Assembly: GCA_963576735.1 (NCBI GenBank)
Contig: OY755170.1
Location: 24,040,875-24,104,874 of the forward strand
DNA length: 64,000 nt
Source: Bedellia somnulentella
Lineage: Eukaryota > Arthropoda > Insecta > Lepidoptera > Bedelliidae
Direction of reading: 5' to 3'
Of this stretch, positions 51,190-62,684 are shown piece by piece. A program made the translations under genes and the position numbers. The stretch's first letter is position 1. Each line of letters opens with the position of its first letter. The notes beneath the pieces are model-generated. The model did not search any database, was not told where the DNA came from, and worked only from the letters and a program-made list of their open reading frames with translations.

Positions 51190-52050
51190 ATGTGCGACAA
51201 GGTGGACTGAGCTCTTCTGCTCTTTTTAATTTATATATAAATGCGTTGATTGATGAGCTCAGCAGAACCCATGTCGGGCTACACTTGGACGGAGTTTGTT
51301 ACAACAATTTGAGTTAGGCAGACGACATGGTTCTGCTGAGCGCATCAATCAACGCAGGCGGTCTGAGGGATCTACTATTATTGTGCGGAAGATTTATCAA
51401 GTCACATGGCTTGGTATATAATGTAAAAAAACGTTTTTAGGTCGCAGAGGTGTCGTAGATGTGACAATGTGCCGCCAATACGGCTAAACAATTTAAATCT
51501 TGCTCAGGTTGACAAATTTAAGTTTTTGGGGCACATCTGACCTCAAAGATGATGATGATATTGACTGGGAGGGGAGGGCGCTGTCCGTGAGTGCGAATAT
51601 GATTGCCAATAGATTTGTTGGATGCACATTTGTTTTGCACGAGTATGCACACCTGTAGTCTGTGGACGGTGTATACGCAGCGAGCGTACAGAGGCCTCCG
51701 CGTCCAGTACAATAATGCGATGCGGGCTTTGTTGCGGCACCCCCGGCACTGCAGTGCGTCAGGCATGTTTGCGGAAGCGCGCACGAACTGCTTCCATGCC
51801 ACGATGCGGAAGCGGGCCGCCTCGCGGCTGTGTCGGGTGCGCGCCAGCATCAACCCGCTGCTGGCCGCGCTCGCGGACCGGTACGACTGCGTGTACGTGC
51901 ACCGGTGCGGTGAGCGGCATGTGCTGCCCCACCGCATTGCCGGACGTACACGTGACCATTCATTTATTTAGAATAAGTTTTAGCATGTACCAACTGACAT
52001 TAGATGTAAGCTTTACTAACAAATCTGTACCATGTTGTGCCTTTAATAAA
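51190..52050 (+). pseudogene. Non-LTR retrotransposon, RT 3' half and C-terminus
   Basis: Reads VRQGGLSSSALFNLYINALI, DGVCYNNLS, a stop, then ADDMVLLSASINAGGLRDLL and KSHGLVYNVKK. The active-site box YADD is changed to stop-ADD (TAG at 51315-51317). After frame changes near 51435 and 51600 come VDKFKFLGH, LWTVYTQRAYRGLRVQYNNA, HCSASGMFAEARTNCFHATM and LLAALADRYDCVYVHRC, stop at 51971. This is the C-terminal layout of a lepidopteran endonuclease-RT LINE (clade not fixed). The 51600-51960 part is strikingly GC-rich. A short A+T-rich 3' end reaches about 52050, where a SINE-A has inserted. Confidence 0.85.
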
Positions 52051-52057
52051 GTTTATA

Positions 52058-52325
52058 CATACATTCATACATATACTCACGGCTATATTTCCCTTGAAGG
52101 GGTTACCAGAGCTAAGGAATTATAAATTCCTCAGCCACTTTTGGAAGTTGAGTGGGGAAAAGATGGTAAAAATAAAGGTTTTTGGTGATGGGTCTCCAAC
52201 CGCATCGCCCAAAAATACAATAAAAAACCCCAATACGCCCTTAGTCGCCTGTTACGACACCCGTGGGTAGAAAGGGGTAGCGACATTCTAAGCCGGCACT
52301 ACATGGCAATAAAGACAAATAAATA
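52058..52325 (-). mobile_element. SINE-A, full-length, with 13-bp target duplication
   Basis: Minus-orientation copy from the (CATA)n tail to AAGCCGGCACTACATGGC plus ~18 bases. AATAAAGTTTATA flanks it at 52045-52057 and 52326-52338. Same sub-variant as 42772-43019. Confidence 0.94.
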
Positions 52326-52624
52326 AATAAAGTTTATATATTATTATTTATATATCAGACTACTCACGATACAGCCCTAGCCTACTGTGAGAGTCAATGA
52401 CACATAGAGGTGTCTAGGTCCGGATGGAGTGGTATCCCCGGAGTTTTGTCACTACATTTAACGGATGGATGTGCATCCAATGTTTTGGTTTTACTACCTA
52501 CTTTAATAATACCAACTGTGAATACTCGAATAATAAAATAATTACATTTTTTTATCTGTATGGTAGTTTGGTGTCAATACAACTTTTTTTTACTTTTTTT
52601 ATTTAATAAATAAATATTACAATT

Positions 52625-52775
52625 ACCCAATTATAATAATAATAATAAAACTCTTTATTGTACATCCCAAAAAAAACAACAATTACAAAAAAAAATCGGT
52701 ACAAAAGCCAAAGTACAACTGGCGGTCTTATCACTAAGAGCGATCTCTTCCAGACAACCCAAGAATGGAAAGATT
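52625..52775 (-). repeat. LINE 3'-end fragment, minus strand
   Basis: (AATAAT)n AAACTCTTTATTGTACATCC, GCGGTCTTATCACTAAGAGC, GATCTCTTCCAGACAACC. In complement this is the 3' end common to a LINE family often found in lepidopteran transcripts. No coding part. Confidence 0.6.
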
Positions 52776-52914
52776 TGCTGGATTAAAAACATGTTCAGTA
52801 GATGTCCAATAAATAAAACTGATTTGCTTAAAAACTAAAATTATTCGTCAAACTATTATCTATCTATTTTAAATATAACAAAATATTTATTAAGTTCTAA
52901 CACACTTACATATA

Positions 52915-53294
52915 ACATACATAAACATAAACATAAACGTTCACGCCGTTTATCCCCGAAGGGGTTGGCAGAGGTACCAATACTCCTGAACTCACATGGC
53001 AAGCGCCATCTAGTTTCCAGAGAAGGTACCCACGTTTTGCTTTGACAGTGTACTCACGTGATAGGGGGCAGGCCTATCGCCGTTTTTGTACAAATACACT
53101 GTCACATGACTAAGTACAACTCAGCCATGTGGGTTTCCTCACGATGTTTTCCCTCACCGTTAGCAACCATGATAAATTAACCACACATATGACTTTAGAA
53201 AAGACAAATTGGTGTAGGCCCGTCCCAGGATTGGAACTCACGCCCTTCTGTTTTTCGGGCGGGTGTTCTACCCACTGGACTATCATGTCGCTTA
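52915..53294 (-). mobile_element. SINE-B, full-length, minus strand
   Basis: From the (ACATAA)n tail through CGCCGTTTATCCCCGAAGG to the tRNA-like head in complement (B box near CAGGATTGGAACTCACG, A box near CTACCCACTGGACTATC). TACATATA flanks at 52907-52914 and 53295-53302. Shares the head variant (GGGCGTGAGTTCCAATCC) with 59248-59620. Confidence 0.92.
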
Positions 53295-53439
53295 TACATA
53301 TAGTATTCCTAAATTAAATAATATTCAATAAATACAATACATATGCAATATATATAAAGATTTTTAAATAAAATACATATATACATTTTACGACATATAT
53401 AATAGAATATATAAACTTTTGTATGCAACACAAATAATA

Positions 53440-54397
53440 TTATAGTGTTCCGGAGAGGAAGTGTTTTTTTACCATGTTCTTGAAAATAGGGAGAGACTTG
53501 GCTAATCGCACCTCTACAGGAAGACCGTTCCATAGTTGTACAGCCTGGACGGTAAAAGAGGAACTGAAAAAATTGGTGGAATGGGAAGGGGTACTCAACA
53601 AAAGATTGTGGTAAGAACGCAGATTGAGGTCATGTGAAGAGTGAAGGAATTGGAAACGCTCTTTAAGGTAGGAGGGGGTGGCAGGATTAAACAAGATAGA
53701 GTACAGGAGAGACAGAGTATGTGCATTTCGGCGGAGACGAATTGGAAGCCACTGAAGTTTATTGCGATACGCAGAGACATGGTCATATTTACGCAGTCCG
53801 AAAACAAACCTAATACATAAATTTTGTAAGCGCTCAAGTTTGTTCAGTTGATCTTCAGTTAGATCGAGATAGCAGGTGTCAGCATAATCAAGAATAGGTA
53901 GTAGAAGAGATTGGGCTAACGCAGTTTTGGTAGCAGTAGGGAGAAAGTTACGTAGCCTCCTGATCCCGGACAGCCAGGTCTCTAAACTTGAGCAATATAG
54001 GTCTAGCACGATTGCCTATAGAGCGCCCCATACGTTTACAGCGGCTTATATCAGTGGAAACAAAACTAGTAACACAGAGCTTCTCAGTGACCAACTTTGT
54101 AGCGAGCGCAGTTGTGTCTTCATCTTTGGTCTCAGCCACACCATGAATGAGAAGGATTTTGCGCCTGCTTCGCATCTCCAATTGGTCTGTCTCATGGGCT
54201 AGCATCTCTATCTGCTTCTGGAGACAGGATATCGTCTGGGTTACAAACAGGCGGAATGCAACAAATTCTGCGGAGATACCAGCGACAGAATCTGCGGGTG
54301 CACTAGAATGATGCAGCTCATCTTCAAAGGCTGCCATCCGCTTATTGAGCACATCCATCATACCATCCAGCGACTCTTGGATTAACTTGGCCTCCAT
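53440..54397 (-). pseudogene. LINE ORF1 joined to ORF2 C-terminus by internal deletion
   Basis: ATG at 54397 starts ORF1: MEAKLIQESLDGMMDVLNKR, a coiled-coil segment, then an RNA-binding-like part (QLEMRSRRKILLIHGVAET, DISRCKRMGRSIGNRARPIL). Near 53965-53990 it runs into the C-terminal domain of a CR1/Jockey-like ORF2: LSGIRRLRNFLPTATKTALA, LLLPILDYADTCYLDL, KYDHVSAYRNKLQWLPIRL and NGLPVEVRLAKSLPIFKN, stop at 53440. Endonuclease and reverse transcriptase are entirely deleted. Both pieces are open (150 and ~180 codons) but in different frames. Confidence 0.85.
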
Positions 54398-54439
54398 TGT
54401 GTAGGACAGTGTAGTTTTTTAAGGTTAGTTTTTTAAACC

Positions 54440-57015
54440 TGATGCCTCTTAATAAATAATAATTGCTGGCAAGTGTTAGTTCACTAAGTGACTTTAGAAC
54501 ATTTATTTAATCACTTTTATGTACAAATCAATTAAATATTAAATTTTTTCAAGAGAGCACTGTTTCATTTATTACATCTACCCCCAAAAAAAAGTGTATT
54601 TTATGTAAGAGAAGGTCCAAAATGTTCCTCTGTAATCGTGTTAGCATTAGAATTCTCTGGCTTACTGACTAAATAAGTGTATTTAGAGTCTAGCAGCGAC
54701 GTGTGATTGTGAGAGAGAAAATAAAAACAAACACCTAGACCCGACTATAGAAAAAACAGAGGAATCCCAAAGTTATTCCGCACCGATTTAAGTGGGTCAA
54801 TATTTCTAATACTAATTTTATTTGTCGGGTATGCCGCTACCATCACTTTGTAAAACTATATCATAACACAATTAATAGTTGCTAGAAAAAGTAGCTAAAA
54901 AGTCTAGCTACAAGAAAAAACGTAGCTGCCTGACATAAAAAGTTGCAAAATCTAGCTAAGTTGGCAACACTGCATAGTGCGCGTGTGACTTACCTAACCT
55001 AACAGTGCCATTGTTTGTAATCTGTGTGTTTTAGCATTCATTTCACTTCACTTGACTGAGCTGACCGATTTCTGTGAAACTATTTGTTATTAATATTTAA
55101 TACGTAAAGTGATAGACTTTTTAATTTAAAAGTTTTATGTAATATGACTGAAGGTTTGCGAGTATAGTTATGTGTATAATTCAGTTGTGGATTCTTAGCT
55201 AACTGGTAAGTTGCACAGTAATGTCATCTTTTATTTCTGTATTTGGTTGGACGCCGCGAGGCCGGCAATCTCGTCTACATTGATGTCACATATTATGATT
55301 ACGTATACAATAACTATGTCGATCTTTTTTATTCATTACTACAGAATTTTGCTGTACAATTATATTCTTTACTTAGTTGTTTATGCTCTAACAATAAAGA
55401 TTTGATGGATCCTCATCAAAGTTTTAGAGACGGATTCAGTCCACGACCCTACTAATCTAGTTTATCTGGTTGTGCTAGTGATGGAATACGTTTTTGAAAA
55501 TAAGTGTTGGTTCTTATGATGATGATCACAAAAATAATCGTTCAGTAATAGTTGTTTACACTTGTTGAGATAAAGTTTTTTCAGCTAGTACAATATTTAC
55601 GTAAAGTTTTCTCAGAGTTATCTACTGCGAAACCAGGCTTTTTTAATTCTTTAGATTATATATATAAAATTGTGCTGTATATATTTTAATTAACAGTCAT
55701 TTTAACTAACTGAACTAAAATTAAACTGAATTTGAACTTTGGGCAAAAACTATTAGCTGTAAATAATATACTATTATAAATATCAAAAATCCAGAAACAT
55801 TGTGCTTGTTTCACTTATAGTATGTTTGGAGAGAGTTGGTACTCAGAAGAGCAAATATTGAAAACTAACAAGCGTGTAATAAAGAGATGGGTTAGAATTG
55901 TTTGAAAGTACAATAGTACCACATTGCTAAAATCCCTCTAACATCCCTAAACAAGAGAAGGTGTGTTTGTTTATATATTGATATGGTATGGGGTACCTAG
56001 GGTAATCACTATAGCCATTATCACACTGCATTTATATTTGGAGACACAAACATTTAAATTCTCTGTATCCAATGAAGACATTTTAATAATACCTAGTACA
56101 TATTGTTTGTATTTTTCAATTTTAGATTTGGTTGTGAGCCGTGCCCTATTTTTCAACTATACGCCTACTTAGTGCCTTGAATTGATGGAAGGTGACATCG
56201 TCCAAAGACCAGATGACATATCCTAGCTCATTTCTAAACAGTAAGCAAACTTTCTTTTTTTAATCTTTCTACATTGTCATGTATTAAATATTACTAGTTT
56301 TTTTAACTTATTCTTTACAAAAAAAAAAATATTATCTCTTAATTTAAACTGTTTATAAACTTGTAAATGTTAATTTGTAAATATTACTTTTTTTAATTTG
56401 TTTGACTGTTGTCCAACAAATTCAACAAACACTGTGATTAACCATTTCCATTTCTTTATCTATTAAGTCCAAAAGAACATATGAATAAAATGAGGCAATG
56501 CAATGTAGTCTTTATTAACTAGTAATTGGACATAGCCCAGTAAAATAGACTCAATCAAAGAAATTTAATTAAGTATGCCAATGTGTTGCTGAGGGTTGAA
56601 TCTAAGATGTAAGCAAAACTCTTTTTGTATTTACAACCCATTATTTTTACAAACCAACCTAGCTTACAGTATGTAAAAAGCACTATATTTCAAACTTCAA
56701 ACGCTCATATCTCAAAATTTATGTTTTGTGCTATTATATAACATCTTTCCAGAAGAGTTAAGACACAGTGTCAATATAATAGTACATAATCCTGAAGAGA
56801 TGTTAAAAGAAAACTGACAAAACATCAAAGAAAAACTTTTGTGGGATGATTGCCAATATAATTTTCAATACTGGAGGGAAAATAGGAATATCCTAACTCT
56901 GCTTGTGGATGTGGTGCAAAGCTACTAAAGGTTCATCTTTTGAGACAACTTTTGCCAAAAATCAAATACCAGCTATCTTTTATTTGAACCACATTTGCCA
57001 TATAAACAAAGATGT
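54440..57015. other. Mostly featureless; possible plus-strand first exon near 55,000-55,205
   Basis: No secure gene. GTTGGCAACACTGCATAGTGC at about 54960 is followed by a region with a consensus donor AACTG|GTAAGT at about 55204, and an open frame (GNLVYIDVTYYDYVYNNYV ... MDPHQSFRDGFSPRPY, about 55243-55455) lies just beyond. At 56180-56216 ELMEGDIVQRPDDIS sits after an acceptor-like CTACTTAG. These could be parts of a plus-strand gene, but the pieces do not join convincingly. Confidence 0.3.
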
Positions 57016-57018
57016 GGT

Positions 57019-57360
57019 TTAACTCTTCAGCAGTTGAGAGGCGCCCAGGCACCTCTGCGTTTTAATTATGAAATTCCATCAACGGTTGAGAGGCACCCGG
57101 GTGCCTCTGTCGGAGCGCGCCACTTAAATTGTTTGTGATAACTATAAAGACTTGTTTTGCATGCTGTATTGTAGATGCCGAGATCGATGAATTATTTTAG
57201 CAGAAATGCTAATTTAAACCTTTTTAATGGTTTAATTCTTTTTGTTCATGAAAATCTCATGTGGGGATTATTACTAATAAATATCCCGCCTGTGTCGAAA
57301 TTTTTCTTTCCTTTATTTATTCTTTATTAATTTTTTAATGGGGTTCCTCTCAGGGGTTAA
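57019..57360. mobile_element. TTAA-flanked MITE (piggyBac-like ends, tentative)
   Basis: TTAA at 57019-57022 and 57357-57360 bracket CTCTTCAGCAGTTGAGAGG on the left and CCTCTCAGGGG on the right, which pair in part. GTTGAGAGGCGCCC and GTTGAGAGGCACCC are repeated inside, with the palindrome GGCACCCGGGTGCC at about 57088. A scrap of the tRNA-SINE family (57228-57328, TTTTTGTTCATGAAAATCTC and GTGTCGAAATTTTTC) lies inside. The piggyBac link rests only on TTAA. Confidence 0.5.
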
Positions 57361-57471
57361 TAGTTAATTCCAAGTACTTGCGGCCTTACCCATGAGTGGT
57401 TAAATGCCATTAGCAAACCATCAGGACTCTTTTCATTAGTTTGTCAATTGTATTCAAAAATAAAAATATTG

Positions 57472-57640
57472 TGGTCTGGTACAGGGGTGGTGGCTTCCTG
57501 GTTGTACATCCGTTCCCAAAAATGCTGGGCGAGTGGCAAAGTGCCACAAGACTGGTGGCGGCAATTGTGCCTTTGTATAATGGAAGGGTCACAGCAGGAG
57601 GCTAGAAACCACCGTGGAGTAGCCTACTCAGTTGTAACTA
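57472..57640 (+). pseudogene. RTE reverse-transcriptase entry fragment
   Basis: Encodes GTGVVASWLYIRSQKCWASG and KVPQDWWRQLCLCIMEGSQQ, EARNHRGVAYS, matching the RT start of RTE elements (compare PRDWCRAVIVPLYKGK at 17240-17310). Plus-strand, isolated, with no 3' end attached. Confidence 0.8.
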
Positions 57641-57649
57641 CTTGTAATT

Positions 57650-58680
57650 CATTTTCAAGTATACATTTAACAATAGTTAAATTTTAAAATAAAGTGTATA
57701 AAAATTAATCCTTCATAAGTGAATTGAACAAATTTTACCACACTATAATGTTTCCTAAAACTCATTCAACAGCGCTCTTACTCGGCTGCTTTGACCTTAC
57801 TTGTGCAAATCACTAGGCCATTATCCTATAAATATATTTAAAAACGATACTATATACTTAACCATATTGCTAACATCAATCCCACAATCCTCCCCAAAGT
57901 TTGATAAGTTATTTACAATGAGAATTTCGGTACGCAGCATACGCTGTGAACCTTGAAATTTTCACAGTACCATTTATAAAAAAACGACACAAATACTGAT
58001 TATGAAACTAATTATGCGTGACTAGCGTGGGTAAAATTATGCACATTCAAAAGCAGAGCTATTTACCCAATTAAATGATAATGAGAGTGCACAATTATTG
58101 TTATTGATTACAATGTAGGTTGGGACACGTATTGATCACTTCCTATTGTCAATGTATAAAATTCCACTAATTCAGAATATATTTGCTTGCCATTCATAGC
58201 TGGGAATTTTTAATCCCCATTAAATGCAAATTTTTAAACGTTTGTCACGTGACACAAAACGTTCTTGAATGGTCGAGTTTATGATGACGTCACATGCCTG
58301 TAAAGAAACCTCGTGGCTCGTTTGTTGCCATAGACGAAATACAGGCAAGTGACGTCACTGACCCGTTTGCAGCGCCATATTGTCAAAATAGTGTTTTGAC
58401 GTGCTATTTGAATATTCAATTTTTAATTTGATATTTTTCAGCAAATGTGCACCAGATTTATAAAATATAACTATTACTGGGTTCCTTAAACTCTACTACA
58501 TCAAATAAAATGGATTTTAAAAACCTGTCAAATAGCCCATTCAGTATGTGTGTGTGTGTACACTTATGTTTGGAAGAGTGTTAGTAAGTGTAAAAACGTA
58601 AGTTATAACACACAGACGTTATACGTTCTCTTCATAAATCGTGGTCTCAGCATTCTATAAGAAATGTTTTCATACACAAT
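57650..58680. other. No gene
   Basis: A+T-rich. GTCACGTGACA and GATGACGTCAC palindromes occur at 58245-58360, like those inside the MITE at 41065-41527, so a related but decayed element is possible. A (GT)n tract lies at about 58548-58558. Confidence 0.4.
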
Positions 58681-58683
58681 TTC

Positions 58684-58775
58684 TCACCATTATTGCCCAT
58701 TGGGGTAAGCGAAGACTAGCGAACGCCACTCAGTGCGATCCTGGCTAACCTCTCGATTTTCATGATCGTTTTATA
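58684..58775 (-). repeat. RTE 3' end, minus strand
   Basis: ATTGCCCATTGGGGTAAGCG, CGAACGCCACTCAGTGCG and CTGGCTAACCTCTCG: the complement of the RTE 3' end, diverged. Confidence 0.72.
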
Positions 58776-59057
58776 CTAAACATGCCCTTTTAATGCTTCA
58801 TACGTCGTTCTGACACACGAGATACAGAATGCCGGGTCTAAGTCAGTCAATTGTGCTTTCTAAGCTATTCCCAATACTTCTCCATGACTATTAGAAAAGG
58901 TTGCACAAGTACCCCAAGTAAAGTCAAGCAAAAGTAAAACATTCAAATATTTATATGACGTATTTGTATGACTTTTTACTTATATTATGAATGAATGAGG
59001 GACAACTGCAGCCCTCCATGCAAATTATATGTATAACACGATCTATTATAAGAGATT

Positions 59058-59220
59058 CAGGAGAGAGAAAGAGCACTATTAAGAATAGCAGGCCATGTAT
59101 GAAAAGATTGATGAAAGTCGACGAAGATCGTGAGGTTTGCGAGGGTCGCACAAAGTACGATCGATTGTCTCTGCCTACCCCAATGGGAACTAACGGCGTC
59201 AGATTATGTATGTATGTAAA
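59058..59220 (+). pseudogene. RTE 3' end, plus strand
   Basis: Encodes RPCMKRLMKVDEDREVCEGR then TKYDRLSLPTPMGTNGV, the end of the RTE polyprotein, followed by the tail GGCGTCAGATTATGTATGTATG. 5'-truncated. Confidence 0.82.
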
Positions 59221-59247
59221 GCACATTAATTTATTGCTATTTATATT

Positions 59248-59620
59248 GACAACATGATAGTCCAATGGGTAGAACACCCGCCCGAAAACAGAAGGGCGTG
59301 AGTTCCAATCCCGGGTCAGGCCTACACCAAATTGTTTTTTCTAAGGTCATATGTTTGGTTAATTTATCATGGTTGTTAACGGTGAGGGAAAACATCGTGA
59401 GGAAACCCACATAGCTAAGTTGTACTTAGTCATGTGACAGTGTATTCGTACAAAAATGGCGATAGGCCCCCCCTATCACGTGAGTACACTGTCCAAGCAA
59501 AACGTGGGTACCTACTCTGGACACTAGATGGCGCTGCCATGTGAGTTCAGAAGTATTGGTACTTTTGCCAACCCCTTCGGGATAAACGGCGTGAACGTTT
59601 ATGTTATGTTTATGTTTTAT
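59248..59620 (+). mobile_element. SINE-B, full-length, with 10-bp target duplication
   Basis: A box region TGATAGTCCAATGGGTAGAAC and B box GAGTTCCAATCCCGG, full body, tail TTTATGTTATGTTTATGTTT. TATTTATATT flanks it at 59238-59247 and 59621-59630. Inserted next to an RTE 3' end. Confidence 0.94.
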
Positions 59621-59639
59621 TATTTATATTAGCAATAAA

Positions 59640-60280
59640 GGTAATAAATCTAAGACAAAACAAAGTTAGTCGAATCATTCTAAACAAATTCGTTTTATAT
59701 TAGACCAATCACTTCAAACAGTTAAAGTCTACACAAGCAAAGCAAAACAAAGCATGTGGCGTAACGTGTTTGGTGGTAAACAACAATGATAACTAGTTTG
59801 TTGTCTGCAGTCAGCATCAACATCCTCCATCTGCATCATAAGTTTATCAGCTGGAGTTCTCAGAGATTAGAAACGAGTGTTTTCATTTCGCGCTATTTAT
59901 ACAATTTATACAATGTAATACGCATCTGTTTATTATTACTCCAATAAAATGAATCCTATGATTATGTGCTGTCGGAGAAGCTGTTTTCTCCATAATTATA
60001 TTCTGGAATTTACCACCAGCATACACTTTTTTATTCACCTAATGCAAGAGGGTTTTTAATATCGACGACATACTAGTAAAGCGATTGTGCTTGTGTGTTC
60101 GTTATGGACCTAAAATGATTGCGATATAAGGAATAAACATATAACGTTTTTAGACAGGATCATACAGACATGTAGACAGAATATTTCGTAATTTTCAGGT
60201 ATCATTAATACAATCATAAATAAATCGATTAATGGATAAAGCTTTTCTTTGATTATATAGTTTAAAAATGTGAGCGAGGC
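59640..60280. other. No recognisable feature
   Basis: A+T-rich sequence without frames or paired repeats. Confidence 0.5.
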
Positions 60281-60284
60281 AAGA

Positions 60285-60372
60285 AAGGTTTGTCAGGATC
60301 GTAAGTACAAAGTGGTGATCTAAATTCTCTGCCTATCCCAATAGGAATAAAGGGCGTTAGCATAAGTAAGTA
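60285..60372 (+). repeat. RTE 3' end, plus strand, diverged
   Basis: GTACAAAGTGGTGATCTAAATT, CTGCCTATCCCAATAGGAAT and GGGCGTTAGCATAAGTAAG match the RTE 3' end. Confidence 0.7.
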
Positions 60373-60490
60373 TAAGTAATCTACATGACGTATAAAGTTT
60401 AAATACATTTTGTGTGGTACTTAAATAGTAATTAAGAGCACCAGGGAAGTGTCTTCTGAACGTAAACGGAATTTCAAGATTAAACTTTAA

Positions 60491-60599
60491 CGTGGGTACC
60501 TTCTCAGGACACTAGATGGCGCTGCCATGTGAGTTCAGAAGTATTGGTACCTCTGCCAACCCCTTCGGGGATAAACGGCGTGAACGTTTATGTTATGTT
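60491..60599 (+). repeat. SINE-B 3' fragment
   Basis: CGTGGGTACCTTCTCAGGAC to GGCGTGAACGTTTATGTTATG: the 3' ~110 bases. Very close to 52915-53294 (GATGGCGCTGCCATGTGAG variant). Confidence 0.88.
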
Positions 60600-61338
60600 T
60601 TTTTAACGAAATGACATCAGAAGTGAAAACTTGATTGTTGGTTACTTGAGTTTATAAATGAGTATCAAGAAATGAGAACGTAATATTAAGTGAATAAACG
60701 GATTTACGCGTCGCAGACGACTCGAACAAACGCAATATTAAATATGCTTTGTGCAGGTTCCTTAAGGAGCTTAGGAGGAAATAATATTTCTTCATAATTC
60801 CAACGGGAACGAGAATAGGCTATAATTTACTTCACTTTACAAATGAAGCTTCTTGCTTAAACTCTGATTTATTATTAAGTATGTGGTTCTTTGGTCAACG
60901 GGAAACGTAAAGTACATTTTTATACACAACTTAAATTACTTACTAGATGTAAGATACTGAAATTAAAATGTTAGATTATTCGAAATGTAAGAAAGAATTT
61001 TAGGGTTCCCGAAAATTAATATAAAGCCGAGGGGAATAAAGGGAATTGGCAAAGGCGTACAAAATACTAACATGATTTTTAACTATCTGACGCACAATGC
61101 TAAGTCAAAACTACTGGTTGAAAAAATATATTTATTATATTGATTGCTTAGTTGACCTAATTAGCCCCATTAGGAAGGAAGGGAACGATTTTGTCTCAAC
61201 CCCTAATAGACATTTAAGAAGTTTTAAAGATTGTATGGGTGGTAAATAAAAGAACATACTATCGAATTGAGTAACTCCACTACCACCTTTTTTGAAGTTG
61301 GTCGATAAAAGCATAAAATAATTAGACATCGATATTTT
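60600..61338. other. No recognisable feature
   Basis: A+T-rich, no supported frame. Confidence 0.45.
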
Positions 61339-61396
61339 GCTAATTTGGGTGCAACAAATGTAGTCTACGCGGACATAGCCACAATCGGAAAGCTAG
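61339..61396 (+). mobile_element. Helitron 3' terminus
   Basis: AATGTAGTCTACGCGGACATAG, CCACAATCGGAAAGCTAG|T with CTAG at 61393-61396. Partly decayed hairpin; 5' end not located. Confidence 0.6.
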
Positions 61397-61420
61397 TATA
61401 AGTAATCGTACCGCGAAATT

Positions 61421-61671
61421 ACATACAAACATCATACATATACTCACGGCTATAAATCCCTAGAAGGGGTAGCCAGAATTAAGAAATAAGAAATTCCTCA
61501 GCCTTTTTTGGAAACTTGAGTGGGGAGATGTTAAAATAAAGGTTGTTAGTGATGGGTCTCCAACCGCATCGCCCAAAAATCCCTTAAAAGCCCCAATACC
61601 GTTAGTCGCCTCTTACGTACACCCACCGGAAGAAATGGGGTAGTGCTATTCTAAGCCGGCACTACACAGCT
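61421..61671 (-). mobile_element. SINE-A, full-length, with 12-bp target duplication
   Basis: From ACATACAAACATCATACATATACTC to AAGCCGGCACTACACAGC. TACCGCGAAATT flanks it at 61409-61420 and 61672-61683. Confidence 0.94.
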
Positions 61672-61689
61672 TACCGCGAAATTCCCATT

Positions 61690-62120
61690 GAAAATTCTAT
61701 CCATTAAACATGCTGCCATGACCCCCACCGCCTAGAAAGATCTATGTAACAGTGACGAGTTAGGCGTCCAAAGCCGCACGCGAAAGCTAGCGAGTGTTAT
61801 TTTAATAAGTTATAAATAGAGTGTCAGTGGACGTTCGCTCTATTTCGATTGAAACGTGGGCTGCACGTGCCGGTTTTAACCTAATGACACCGAGACGGAC
61901 GCTCGCCACTTATCACTGTATAACCTCAAAACTATTACACCTATTTCCAACTTGTCAAGTAAGAAGAGACTACATTCTAACATATATGCAGCACGAGCAG
62001 AGTATATTAATGTAGAGCTACTATTTTAGCATATATTTTTTGCGATAGATCTTGATTTTACACTAATGAGTAAAATTGTTCTTGCTTAGCACATCTCTCA
62101 TATAAACAACATTAAGTAAC
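61690..62120. other. Unassigned; weak open frame 61,821-62,015
   Basis: A GC-richer patch (GTCAGTGGACGTTCGCTC, GAGACGGACGCTCGCC, a GGACG...CGTCC-like inverted pair) with a short frame. No family recognised; could be LTR-like or a decayed MITE. Confidence 0.3.
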
Positions 62121-62126
62121 ATAACA

Positions 62127-62335
62127 TTAGGTAGCCAGAGCTAAGGAATCAGAAATTCCTCAGCCACTTTTGGAAGTTGCGTGGGGAAAAGATGGTAAAA
62201 TAAAGGTTCTTGGTGATGGGTCTCCAACCGCATCGCCCAAAAATCCCTTAAAAGCCCCAATACCGTTCGTCGCCTCTTACGTACACCCACCGGAAGAAAT
62301 GGGGTAGTGCTATTCTAAGCCGACACTACACAGCA
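62127..62335 (-). mobile_element. SINE-A, minus strand, lacking its tail
   Basis: GTAGCCAGAGCTAAGGAATC to AAGCCGACACTACACAGCA. Nearly identical to 61421-61671 over the shared part. The TATG tail and the last ~40 bases are missing, so its right insertion end is lost. Confidence 0.88.
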
Positions 62336-62444
62336 TTAAAATAAATTACACGGCTTTAAAGGGAAGGATTTAGTTGAGGCAAAATTGTATCAACGGCCGG
62401 TAAATATCAGGGTCACCTACTAAACGGTAAAAAGATAACGATGT

Positions 62445-62530
62445 TACTTATACTCCCCCAATCATCCTAATAGGGTAGGTAGAGACTATCAATTACCGCT
62501 TTGTGCTATCCCGATATTCTTTAGCTAGTT
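62445..62530 (-). repeat. RTE 3' end, diverged
   Basis: TAATAGGGTAGGTAGAGAC, CAATTACCGCTTTGTGCTAT and CCCGATATTCT: complement of the RTE 3' end. Confidence 0.62.
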
Positions 62531-62684
62531 AAACACTTGAACAATAACATTGATATAATCATAATTTATAATTATTCCAGAAATTCACTTTCGATACTTA
62601 TTTCGCTTGTAATGTAATACTCCATTGTTTTCAAATATCACTTTATTAACGAAGCTATCTCAAGTATTACGAAATGAAACGTTA

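Noticed and set aside
51518..52125. Alternative long frames on both strands (up to 167 codons)
   Set aside because: Shadows caused by high GC content; only one frame carries the LINE C-terminal motifs.
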